A DNA stretch of 64,000 nucleotides from Talaromyces rugulosus (Eukaryota > Ascomycota > Eurotiomycetes > Eurotiales > Trichocomaceae): NCBI RefSeq assembly GCF_013368755.1, contig NC_049561.1, positions 5,456,001 through 5,520,000 on the forward strand, given 5' to 3'. Of this stretch, positions 43,870-54,317 are shown piece after piece. The notes under the pieces were generated by a model. It was not told the DNA's origin. It searched no databases and was given only the letters and a program-made list of their open reading frames with translations. Both the position numbers and the translations under genes were made by a program. How positions within the stretch are numbered: position 1 is the stretch's first letter; the number at the start of each line of letters is the position of its first letter.

Positions 43870-46207
43870 CTACTCTATTCCCATGTCCAGCAAGTCCCAA
43901 TTGCCATCAACTATATCCATTTGTGTTGAAAGTCCGTCGTTGAGGAAATATTGATCAAAGTGAGTCTACATTGACGGTTAACCATAGAGCAACGGGTGGT
44001 TAAAGAGGGAGATAGATAGAAGAAGAAACTGAGATACTCACCCAATCTAGACTTTCAGAGCCATTGATTATATCAGTCATTGAATCGGGCAAAGGTAGCG
44101 CTGTGATCTCCGTATCTAGAAACCCATCACCGATATTGACGAAATCGGTCACATTCTGCAAAGGATCTGTTTTGAGCTCGTTGATCGCTTTGTCATAAGC
44201 CCGCGATTGGAGGTTTCCCTGTGCTTTCTCGATCATCAGCTGCAAAGCCAGTGTCGCCGTACGAGCCTCCTTGGAGTGTTCACTCCTGGACATCCAAACG
44301 CGCTGTGATTTCAACAATACGTTAAGCCTTCCTGTTATCTGACTCGAGGGTGCGTTGGACGATCGCATGAGTACCGATAGTTCCAAGCAGATCACCATAG
44401 ATGCAAGAAGGAAATCATGAGAAGTCAGGGACGATAGCAACCATCGATCCTCGTATAACCGTCCACCCGGTGATGCTGCCTGGTGCAGATCCTCTTGCAA
44501 CGACAGTATCTCCAGTGCTGCGGAGATACAAGTGCGTCTCGAATATTCCCACTGTGGATCCAAGGCCTCGACATTGAGATATCGCCGGTGAAGGACTATG
44601 GTGGCCTTTTGGAAGAGGAGTTCAATCGTGCATCTGCACATAATGATCCCAGCAGGGACCAAGAAGGACCTACCAATTGGCTCTATCCTGTAGATCTGTG
44701 GGATTTCTGTGTAGGCTTTGCGCAGCTTGACGTCCAGTTCCAATGTCACAGAATAGGAAGAGAATGATGTGGGTGACTGCACGTGAGCAACCACCTCCCT
44801 GAAAACTCCCATTATTCTTGCTTTAACAATAGTGTACAAGACAGGCGTGTTGTCAGTTACTGGCCGTGGAGGAGGAAGCGATTCAAGGTCCGGGTGAATA
44901 TCCGAGTCATTAAAGTTCCCTGGAGGCTCCGTGTCGCAGCATTGAGATGGGATCATACTGGGCATTCCCATCTGGAAAGAGAGCAGCACGTCCAACTGGA
45001 GTATAGAGTGCCATACCCTTCTTTGTATCTCGCCGTCAAAAGGTGAAATGTCAGTTCGAGTTTTGGCGTCGCGGTGAAAGCCTAGTCGCATCGCGAGGCG
45101 GATAATGATACCCATGAGGAACCAGCCGTCAAGGCTAGAGTCGGATTTGACGACATACTTTCCAATAAGGTGCAACATCATAGTCTCCAACGAGTATGCT
45201 CTAGAGTTAGCATAGTTTCCTAATACAAGACATTGGGCAGTCCGGATTCGGAAATTTTTCGCCGAGATTGTGTCTTGATCGCTGGGCTCCCTTTGAGGCT
45301 TCATTGCATCGCGTACTAAAGCTGCGAGAGCAAGGATGGAAAATAAGAGGCCAACCCACAAGACCGGTGCTCTATTTGGGTCTTTCCAGAATCTCTCATA
45401 CTGGGGGAGTTTGTCAGTCAGGACACACAAAGGAAGAGGTAGAGCCACCAACCTCATTTTGAAACTTGATTGTGTGTATGAGTGCTTATAAGGAGTTAGC
45501 ATGAATATAGTAATCGAGAAACTAAAACGTACGCAGCATAAAAGGGGCATTGAAATATTCGGAGAGGAGCTTGTCGCATATCGGTCTAGGGGGTACAGAG
45601 TTGAGGATATCTTGGAAATCAGGGACTCCCACAGGCCCGAAAACCAAATCCACTTGTGGCGCCTCATTCACATCAGTATTATCTTCGGGTGTATAAATGT
45701 CGGATTGGGATAGCTGCTCTCGGACTTCTTTAATATCTTCCAGAATAGAGATCCAGTTGCTATCCAGTTGACCTCCCTGCCGCTTTCTTGGTGTCTCAAC
45801 CTCCATCTGAGGGACAACACTATCGCACGCTGCATAACTGGCTCCAGTTTTGTCGGAGATATCAATATTCGGTCTAAACAAATCATTAATATCTCCTTCT
45901 TCCATCAGCTTGGAAACCAGGTTTTCCACTCTTTGTAGCCGTTCGTTCACATTGCTGTTTTTCGGTCTGACGGTTCGGTTGGCGTTGTTTGCATATTTGC
46001 AAGCAGATCTTTCACCCCTCTTCGTGCAGGCATCACATGGCGACTCACGGTTGCATTTTAACCTCGTCAAGTGTCAGTAGAGGCCCATTTCAAATATTCG
46101 ACGTTCTGTTTTTCAACATACTTGCGTATTCGGCACTGCTCGCACGAGGTGGGCCGCCGATTCCGTTTACCATCCCTTGATAATGCTTGCTTTGTGGCCG
46201 CTGACAT
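43870..46207 (-). CDS. Zn2Cys6 transcription factor with fungal-specific regulatory domain
   Basis: Exons 46122-46207, 45533-46062, 45453-45484, 44042-45400 and 43870-43965 give 700 residues. The N-terminus MSAATKQALSRDGKRNRRP leads into the binuclear zinc cluster CEQCRIRKLKC-NRESPCDAC-TKRGERSAC (C-x2-C-x6-C-x5-C-x2-C-x8-C), which spans the first intron. A coiled-coil dimerisation segment follows (NERLQRVENLVSKL). The fungal-specific domain covers about 230-470, with FLMGIIIRLAMRLGFHRDA and RRVWHSILQLDVLLSFQMG. The last exon adds THFDQYFLNDGLS and an acidic end. It lies between a dioxygenase and a divergent dehydrogenase and may control either; that is inference. Exon 3 is only 32 nt and its donor (GTTGGT) is weak. 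Confidence 0.88.
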
Positions 46208-47034
46208 GATGTGCGGCTTTGGGGTCCGGGATTATTGTATAAAATTATCGGAGGAGATGTGTCTCCGGGGCCATGTAGTACGGCGGATTGCTCGATTCTT
46301 GAAATATTCAAACGTTGGGGATAGATGCAGCTGATGGTGGGGGGAGACGGCTAGTTTTGAGTTATCTCCGGACTGCACTGTGCGAATGACATCAGGCTGA
46401 AGAAGGGTTAGACTGTATGGAGACAATGAATTATGGCCGTGTTAATTGGCCTGGTTATAAACTGATATTTCCAAGACTCACATTGTATCAATTAATCCGA
46501 TTATGTTATTTTAGTTTTATGGTGTTTCCAATATTTCGAGGTTGTTCATAGATGCCGATATATACTGCGGGTGGCTACATACATAGTACGCATTATACAT
46601 GTACTGTCCGGTGTTTCTCTCATCGCATCTTTGAAATTGAAAAATAAAAATAATAAAAGTAGATAAATATTACACGTAGGGATACGTACCTCGTATCTTC
46701 GGGGTAGATAGATCCACTTCCTAGCAAAAAAATGTATGCGCCGGATATATTATCTCCGGATGCTAGAAACCGCCAGCCCCGGGTTTATTAGAGAGTATAG
46801 GAGTCCGGATTTCGAAAGCAATTATTTCATAGACAATGCAACATCTCAACCGGGTATACTATTTCCATTTACTAGTTGTCCAATTAATATAAAACGCACC
46901 CCGGTTGCTCCTCAAATTTTTTTCTAAATACATTCAACACAGTCACATTCTATCTACTACATTAATCAACCTGAATTCTTAGAACACAAAAAAGAACAAT
47001 TTCTTTCATTCGAAATACCCAACAACAAAACACC
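46208..47034 (+). promoter_or_regulatory. Shared upstream region of the regulator (-) and dehydrogenase (+) genes
   Basis: 827 bp between divergent genes. A CCAAT at 46880-46884 and a TATA-like ATATAAAA at 46887-46894 lie about 150 bp before the dehydrogenase start. A CGG-containing stretch (46738-46765, CCGGATATATTATCTCCGG) forms an inverted CCGG pair, the kind of site Zn2Cys6 dimers bind. The functional link is inference. Confidence 0.4.
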
Positions 47035-48124
47035 ATGTCTCTCTCCTCAATCGCCCATGGCATTATCTCAACCGTCTTCTCCAATCTCTTCATAACCCTC
47101 CCCTATCCCAATGCCGACCTCCATGGCCAGACCATCATCGTATCTGGCTCCAATACCGGTCTCGGATTCGAAGCAAGTCTTCATCTGAGTCGCCTCGGCG
47201 TCGAAAAGCTAATCATGGCCGTCCGCACCCCAGCCAAAGGTGAAGCCGCGAAACAAAAGATCTTGAAATCCACAGGCCGAGATGAGAGTTCTATTGAAGT
47301 GTGGAAACTGGATATGGATAGCTACGACTCAGTCAAGGAGTTTTCTGCACGAGTGTCGAGTACGCTGTCCCGTGTGGATGCCGTTCTTGCAAATGCTGGG
47401 CTCGCATTAGACGTCTTTCAGTTGTCCGAGAACAACGAGAAGAACGTTAATGTGAATGTCGTCAGCACGTTTCTGCTGTTGCTGCTCTTGCTTCCAAAAC
47501 TCCGCGAGTCGGCGAATACTTTTAACATCACTCCACGCTTTACCATTGTCAACTCGGCGTTACATTACGTGGCTCCGCTAAAGGAGCTTGATCCTGACCA
47601 CGGCCCGGGAATATTTGCCAGACTGAACAACCCATCCACTTCAAACATGGGTTCGCGATACGCACTTTCCAAGCTACTTGTCGTCTACGCTGTTCGCGAG
47701 TTTGCGGAACATGCCAAGGGAGAAAAGTCCCGGGTCATCGTCAACACACCAAATCCTAGCTTCTGTAAATCGGGGCTTATTGACAACATGGAAAGTGGCA
47801 ACAAGGCCGCTATGCGGCTTTTCGAAAGGTTAATGGCTCGAAGCACGGAGATGGGCAGTCGGGCTTTGGTTCATGGGGTAATCTCAGGACCGGAAACGCA
47901 TGGGCAATACTTGACCAACTGCCATAACCAGATGTAAGTAACTGACCCTTTGGAACTGCATATGTTGTCTTTATGAAATTTCAAGATACTAATGATGCTT
48001 CACTAGGCCCTCGTCATCCGTGACTAATGCAAAGGGAGCTCGCATACAAAAGAAGTTCTACAACGAGCTGGTGGCGGAGTTGGCAAAGATTGCACCAGAA
48101 ATTTCATCGGAAAATTACATCTAG
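47035..48124 (+). CDS. Short-chain dehydrogenase/reductase
   Basis: Exons 47035-47933 and 48007-48124 (intron GTAAGT...CACTAG) give 338 residues. Classical SDR signatures: the nucleotide-binding GSNTGLGFEA (about 40-49), LANAGLA (about 119), the catalytic Ser in IVNSALHY and the active-site YALSK (about 219-223). AVRTPAKGEAA after the second strand, with Arg, suggests NADP(H) preference. The start is probably membrane-associated (FSNLFITLPYP). It resembles the retinol dehydrogenase/protochlorophyllide-reductase-like SDRs common in fungal secondary metabolism. The substrate cannot be read from sequence. Divergent from the Zn2Cys6 regulator. Confidence 0.9.
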
Positions 48125-49206
48125 TACCTACAGCGTTGTGTAATCAGGGGGCTCTCAACAACTTCAATCTTATCGCCAATTGTTGTTGGGGACCTTAAAA
48201 AGAAACGCCATGGTATAGGAACCGACTGATCTGAAGATCACAAGGTTATTAGCTCATCATAGACTTGTAATACATAATTTTAATTCTAAAGGAGGAGTTC
48301 CTTTTTTTCGCGTATAAAACATTAATTTGTATAAATTTTAGAAATAACTCCATTGATAGGGACACCACTTGGAGTCAACTAAAGAGCTCATCGGGATGCA
48401 GCCTTTGGGTACATCAAGGTGTTGACACAAGCAAGCAGCAGAGTTCCTAGTCATTCTCTAAAATTATGACTGGTTAGTTACATTTCTAGGGCTCTTCTCA
48501 ATGAAAGTGGCTTGTAATCATTCTAGTATCTAACAGCGTAATTTATACAGCCGATCTCCATAGATAAAGGGTAAACTTAGACATCCTAAGATATAATCAA
48601 CCTGGAGAATTATCAAGATAAGCATTATTTAGTATATTTCCCTCCTGGTACTAATTCTTCACTGTACCCAGGCTATGCATTATTACTTTATTGCTTGGGT
48701 GTTCTACCTGTCCTATTCCTGCAAGGTTTTAGATACTAGTAAGAGGTAAAGGACTGGTCATACCAAAACGAAAGCCTTGACGTTAAATATCCCCGACTAG
48801 TCCGCACAATGCTTTTCTACCATTTTTCAGGTTTTTTCACAGATTATTAATACACGTCTACTAAGAGGAAATCTACTACTCAGGATAACGCTTGTTTTGC
48901 GGGGTGATGGTTTGATTACTAGTATTATGTCCAGCCTAATTCTAGTTTAAATACTCATGGAAAATCTTGAAAGGCCATAGAATGCCGGTAAAGAGTTTGG
49001 TGAGCTCTTATATCGACGAACTAGGCAGAAAATAAAGTAATTAAATAAATGTGTTTGGGGAAAACATGAAAGTGGAAGCTACCATGTTGAATAGTTGCTT
49101 TCCGGAAGTAAGAGAGAGTAAAATCATACCGTCGAGTTGGGGAAGCCTGCTAGGCAAGATGCAAGACCCGGCCTCCGAATGTAGAAATACCGACCTCGGA
49201 CCGTCA
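48125..49206. other. Intergenic, AT-rich
   Basis: About 1.1 kb between converging genes. AT-rich with many short open stretches but no domain I recognise. It may contain decayed repeat DNA. Confidence 0.5.
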
Positions 49207-49734
49207 CTATTTCGCCAAAGACTTCACAACCTCAAGAAGGGTTTTATTATTTTTCAAACGCTGCATCAAATTCCCAACCGTTGTTGCTGGTCCATTTTTA
49301 TTTCCCTTGATGTCCTCCCAAATCGACACAAACTCCTGAGCTTCGCCGGTACCTTCTCCCTTCGACTTCTCAGCCCAGGTCTTAGCATTGGTGGCGTCTA
49401 GCTGGCTCGTAAGCTCCAGAAGCTCCAGAAACTCCTTAGCATCATCCTTCGTTGGCTGCTTGCTCGCATCCTTCATATCCTCCACAAGTTTCGAAAGCGC
49501 ATTGGTATCCGCGCTCCCGTTTTTATCCACAAGTTCCGATAACGCTGCAGCTTTCGGCTGAAGTCTCCTCAACCTCACCCCCTTTAGAGCGCTCGAAGTG
49601 ACTTCTTGATTTAGATACGCAACGCCAGGCCATGCTTCACTCGTAATTTCTGCCGATTCCGCAAGGTTTCGTTCATTCTCTTGATATTGTTGCAATACTT
49701 TTGCCGACTTTTTGTTAAACTTCTTGCCGACCAT
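49207..49734 (-). CDS. Small helical protein of unknown function
   Basis: 175 residues, starting MVGKKFNKKSAKVLQQYQEN at 49734; an upstream in-frame ATG at 49839 would add a hydrophobic stretch that reads like leader sequence. The protein is rich in Lys, Glu, Leu and Ala and looks almost wholly helical, with no signal peptide, membrane segment or Cys motif. It ends LMQRLKNNKTLLEVVKSLAK. I do not recognise it. The even composition and lack of stops favour a real gene. Both neighbouring intergenic stretches are over 1 kb, which is typical for accessory DNA. Confidence 0.55.
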   Translation of the reverse strand: MVGKKFNKKSAKVLQQYQENERNLAESAEITSEAWPGVAYLNQEVTSSALKGVRLRRLQPKAAALSELVDKNGSADTNALSKLVEDMKDASKQPTKDDAKEFLELLELTSQLDATNAKTWAEKSKGEGTGEAQEFVSIWEDIKGNKNGPATTVGNLMQRLKNNKTLLEVVKSLAK

Positions 49735-51295
49735 CGCTGGTGAATAGTTTTGATAAGTCGTTCTGTTGAATACTAATATGAAGGTTTCTGGATGTTGGAA
49801 TCTGGATGTTGGAAAGATGATGAAGAGAGAAATATCCAAGCATCCATTCGTGTCCTTTTATTGACTCATTTTCGTAGTGCTCTTGAGTCACGAATGAGTA
49901 AATGTTGTTGCTTTTTCTGAGTACGACTACATTGACTATGATGAAGTTTCAAGTTGAGTATGTTTCTCTGACTCTTATGGCAAAATGACGGCTTGTTTCT
50001 CAAGTGAGTACGGTGATGAGTTGTGGTCTCTGACCAATTATACCTCTGAAATTGACACAATAAATTATAGTTGTGTTACCAAATGATACAATATGAGTCC
50101 AGACACATAATGGTGATTGTTCTAGGCATTGCCACCTTTTAGAGTCATAGGAAAAAAGTCACAACCATCGTCATATATCTACTGTTTATTTTATGGTCTG
50201 GTCTCAGTAATGATGTTTCAGTATCGCCACTTCTACTAATTCGGTATCCCTAATTCATGTAGTCCGTCATAAAAAAGAGTCAAATACGTTTTTAATTCAA
50301 AGCAGAGTGAAATTGTTACGTATCAGTCACAAAAATTGGTTGTTTGACTCATTCTCTCGTTGCAATTAATGACTAGAATGTTCGAAAATATATTCTGAAC
50401 AAGGATGGTGTGACAATATTTTAAACCGTACAACCACACCTCCCCCCTTTTGCTTTTTTGCTTTTTCGTTTAAAAAATAACGTCGTCCAATGACGTGGCA
50501 AATCTTTAGGTGTACATGCATCCTTTTACCCCTGAGCTCTTCCAGGGATCCATGTCATACTTAACAATGCCTATTATTTTAATACTAGAATATAAACCAC
50601 ATTCATAATGATAAATATAAAAGTCATAAGGCGTTAAACCAAGTGGCAGACCCTGGGGTGTAAGCGTGGACTTGTTTGGCTGATAGCCCGGCGTAGTGTA
50701 ATTGGTACACGGAGAAGAAAGCTTGTTCATCTCCGACGTACAAGAGGCCCGAGTCGTGAAGATGGGACATCTGGAGAGTCAGCTGGTGAAATTATCTTTC
50801 CCACCGAGAGTGATGATTAGACCGAGTGACTTTCCGCAATGTATCGGCAATATGGTAATGTCACTGTGAATGGTTGCAAACCACCTGCAAGTTGTAGAAA
50901 TCCGATGTATTGCAGAAAATCAATCCGTTTCTGTTTCTTGATTTGATGCAAATTGAATTATGATTTGTTTATATAGAAATCGCTTGTATTTTTTGTATTC
51001 TGATTACATATTGAAAAGCTGCAGTGAGCCCGCCTGCGAGTACTGACTAGGGAGACCTTTGTGGGTGAGAAGCGTGATTTTATACATATCTAAGATTAGT
51101 GTTGATGATATTGATATATTGACTTTGAAACGTATAAACAAGAGCCTCTTTCCCAAAGCGGTAAAGTCTGAAGGCGGCCGATCGCGGGCCCGGCGATAAG
51201 CGATCTCGGCCGGACCGACATCGAGCGAAGCCAACTAGCAGTGGACAACTCAACATCCAATCGACTTATATAGAAACCATTGTTCTCGGCCTCAA
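49735..51295. other. Intergenic, AT-rich
   Basis: About 1.6 kb holding the promoters of two divergent genes. A GTGT/ACAC hairpin with TAGTGTAATTGG near 50694 looks like a tRNA D-arm but no tRNA can be completed there. No gene seen. Confidence 0.5.
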
Positions 51296-52339
51296 ATGAC
51301 TTCGTCCTTGGTCGCTTACCGCTCCATCAAACATCTCCTGCCATCAACAACTAGAGTCTCCCCGACGTGGCGCCGGACGCTCTCGTTCTTCGTTACACCG
51401 AGCAGACAGCCTGCTTGCTTTAGGCATTATTCAAGCACAATGACAAAAGGCGGCTCGACATCCTTGCAAGAACTCTGCGCCAGAGTGCAAACCCTCTTAC
51501 CAGAGAAATTCAAGAAAGAGGCCTGGTATCTGATCGTTGTAGGTCCGAGCCCTCTGCGTTTTTCTCTTGCAAATATCATTCTCATACAATGTTTAGGCCT
51601 CGGTCCTAGTTGGCTGTGGTAAACCATCCGAGCTTGGTCCTCTGTATACAGATCTTGTAGAAAATGCCAATGATGCCGAGGAAAAACGCATCAAAGACCG
51701 TCTGAGCGACGTGTTGATGAAAGAATGGACGCTTGTCGGCATACCGCCTGTGATTTATGGCGTGACCGCGTTGGGCAAAGCAGAGACTGCTAGAAATGAA
51801 AAGAGAGGAATCACAATCGAGCCGCCTTCAGAAGGAGGGCTACTGGAATTCCCAGAGCATAGGTAAAGCTTTCACTCATACTTTTTTTTTAACTTTATGT
51901 AGAAATTCTTTTCATTTCGTATTCTTTGCTAACAGTAGTGGACAGAAAAAACATCGACATGAACGGTACTATCCCCGATAGAGGAACAAAATTTCTCCAG
52001 CAGCTATACCTGCAAAACCTCGCCCCCATCTGCTCGTCATGGGGCTCACTCGCCAGTGACTTTATGTGGATGGAGCGTGCGGTCATCTACGGTCTCTTTC
52101 TCTCAGACCACCAAGTTTTGTCTGCCGTAGAAGCAGAACTGGTGATTCTCGCAAGTATCATGACCCAGGGTCTGAGTACGCCTACAATATGGCATCTAAG
52201 AGGATTGAGAAGGCTGGGTGTTAGTGCACCGGATACTGAGAGTGTGCAGCAGGCGATCGAGGCTGTTGCAACGTGGTCAGGACGGTCGATTGAGGGATGG
52301 CCAAGGGTCACAGATGTCCCAGATCAGATTGACGGCTGA
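51296..52339 (+). CDS. CMD/AhpD-like alpha-helical protein, probably mitochondrial
   Basis: Exons 51296-51538, 51597-51862 and 51946-52339 give 300 residues. The first 45 residues are rich in Arg, Ser and Thr without acids (MTSSLVAYRSIKHLLPSTTR), as in a mitochondrial leader. The rest contains SVLVGCGKPSELGPLY, RAVIYGLFLSD and the block ELVILASIMTQGLSTPTIWHLRGLRRLGVS, as in the fungal branch of carboxymuconolactone decarboxylase-like proteins. The redox CxxC of AhpD is absent. The third exon must begin at 51946; the nearer AG at 51935 leads straight to a stop. Function unknown. Confidence 0.65.
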
Positions 52340-52753
52340 TTTTGAATTTAGAAAAAATGGTTCTTTGAACGATTTCTGTGGAGCCTAGATAGCGAGTTTT
52401 CATTTTTTGGTAAGAGAATAATAGTACATGAATAGCTAAAAGCCTAAAATGACGGGCTATATATGATACAAATTTCCGAGAAGTACATGCCGGCCCTCAA
52501 ATTTCTGGGGCCAAGGTACATAAACTACCATTTTCAGGTCATTCAGAAATAGAAATCGTTGAGGTCCTGTTTGTGTTTGTCGGTAGCTGCCTTGTGGGTA
52601 AGGATTCTCGACAAAGATTCAGGTGTGGTTCTCGATTCTGAGAGAGTTCTTTAGTTTCTAAAGTCTCTTCCCTGTCTGAGATGACTAGTCAATAGGTACG
52701 GCTCAGTCTTGAGGCTGTCGGCCTTGGGTTTTTTTTTCCGCCGAAGAGCTGAC
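52340..52753. other. Intergenic between converging CMD-like and Tim21 genes
   Basis: 414 bp of 3' flanks. Nothing else seen. Confidence 0.55.
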
Positions 52754-53716
52754 TCAACGCCAGTTAATACCAAGAATTTTCAACGGGGATTTCTTCCCGC
52801 CCAATGCACCATCACTGGTTTGCTCGAGGATAATGCGAGGTTGTCCTGTTTAAGTCAGCAAAAAAGTCTCCTTCTATAGCTTTGGGAGCCGTTACCTTTG
52901 ACATCTAAAGCAAGAAGTCGGTAATAGAATTTATGTTCGTCGACTGGTTTGATCATATGCACGTGCACCACGCCTCGATTCAAAGAACCTTCAACCTAAA
53001 CCTACTGTCAGATTTTGTTGTCTGCGATAAAAATTCTCAACTTGGAGCTCACATTGAAATTCATGTGCATATGTTCCCTACCGCTCGAGTCCTTTTGTAT
53101 CGTTGTCCTTCTCAATATTAGCTAAACTTCTTTCTAGCTCAGGCGAATCAAACTCGACATACGCAATAGGTCTATTCCGGGCCCATCGGCTCCCTGTCGC
53201 TTCTCCATACGCTTTGATAGTCTTTCTGTCCCCAAGCAGAGATGTACACCGCGGATCTTCCTTGATGCGGCTCACTGCCTTTTCGAATTGCCAAGTTTTG
53301 CTATTCGGAGAGAAAACGTCGGTGTAAAGGAGAGTAATAACGCCGCCCTGTTCAAACCAGTCAGAAAAACATCCTTGTAAATGACAAAAAACAAAAAATA
53401 AAATAAAAAAACTCCAAGGTCAGCGAACCGTCATGACCACACCTAGCGCAACAATCAGAAAATTGAATGATTGCTGTGTCGCTCTAGCCACCTTCTCGCT
53501 TCCGCTCAGCTCACCCCACTGATATCGCCCATCGTCCGATATGACTGATATTTGCTTCCGGGCCGGTTTCGAGCCTGGCGAGGGTCCATTGCCTCCGAGA
53601 GTGCTTTGAGTTGCGTACGAGCGGGTTAAATGCGAGGACGCTGGAGATCTGATGGAGGTGCTGAGGAATTTCGCGCCCCCCACAGGAAATTGGCTATGTC
53701 GAAGAGAGCTGTACAT
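52754..53716 (-). CDS. TIM21: Mitochondrial import inner membrane translocase subunit Tim21
   Basis: Exons 53429-53716, 53163-53347, 53053-53107, 52896-52995 and 52754-52845 give 239 residues, the family size. The presequence (MYSSLRHSQFPVGG...) is Arg/Ser-rich. One membrane segment lies at about 85-105 (FNFLIVALGVVMTGGVITLLY), followed by the intermembrane-space domain: EDPRC, GEATGSRWARNRPIA, HMHMNFNVEGSLNRGVVHVHMIK and YYRLLALDVKG. Tim21 links the TIM23 channel to the TOM complex and respiratory chain. The first donor is GTTCGC, a poor match to consensus, yet the protein only makes sense with this intron. An ATG 57 nt further upstream is an alternative start. Confidence 0.93.
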
Positions 53717-54317
53717 TGTGATACGTTTCGGATGTCTGGACCGGCGACATTGACGCTTGGAGGAGCAACTCACCAGTTGACGATTTGATAAAACCGTTCA
53801 TGCGGAGTTATCGCATAGGGTGCCTCAGGCATAAATCACGTGGCTTTATGTCACCTGACTCGCACGGCTCCACATGCACACAACCCACCAATAGGCTCGT
53901 GTGTGTTAGTTCTTCCTTGTATATCTCAGAAAACAAGTGATTGCTCAGAGAAACGAAATTGGTTTATCTTTATGCTCATATAAGATGAATAGAATTTTGC
54001 AATCTAGCGTAAATACTGCTGACATTGTGATTAGTGCTTGCCATTGAAATTCTGCCGTTTTATATTGCCACGTGCAGTTGACTTTCATGTTATATATAGC
54101 AACCCAGTATACGGCAGCATTGAGCATTGAGACTTCAACGTTGTTTTTTATTATCTATGTCTTGAGGTCATATTTTTTCTAAGGACTCGCGTGTCAAGGA
54201 GAAAGAAGAAGAGAGAAATAGATTAAACGAAGTTGGATTATCATGTCTTCAGTAATCGGTTTTCACCATTCTAGTTATTTGTCGCTCTTTCTCTTACCCT
54301 CATCCGAAGGCCGCCTT
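53717..54317. other. Intergenic upstream of Tim21, downstream of the P450 gene
   Basis: 601 bp with the Tim21 promoter and P450 3' flank. No gene or repeat seen. Confidence 0.55.

Noticed and set aside
50687..50765. Possible tRNA gene: TAGTGTAATTGG resembles box A, a GTGT/ACAC D-arm and GGAGA/TCTCC stem follow, and GGCCCGAGTCG resembles box B.
   Set aside because: No T-stem and no acceptor stem can be paired, the would-be anticodon loop is 14 nt, and box B has three mismatches. At best a chance match or a relic.
51863..51945. Shorter intron in the CMD-like gene ending at 51935.
   Set aside because: That acceptor reads into a stop after 15 codons; the AG at 51945 restores the long conserved frame.
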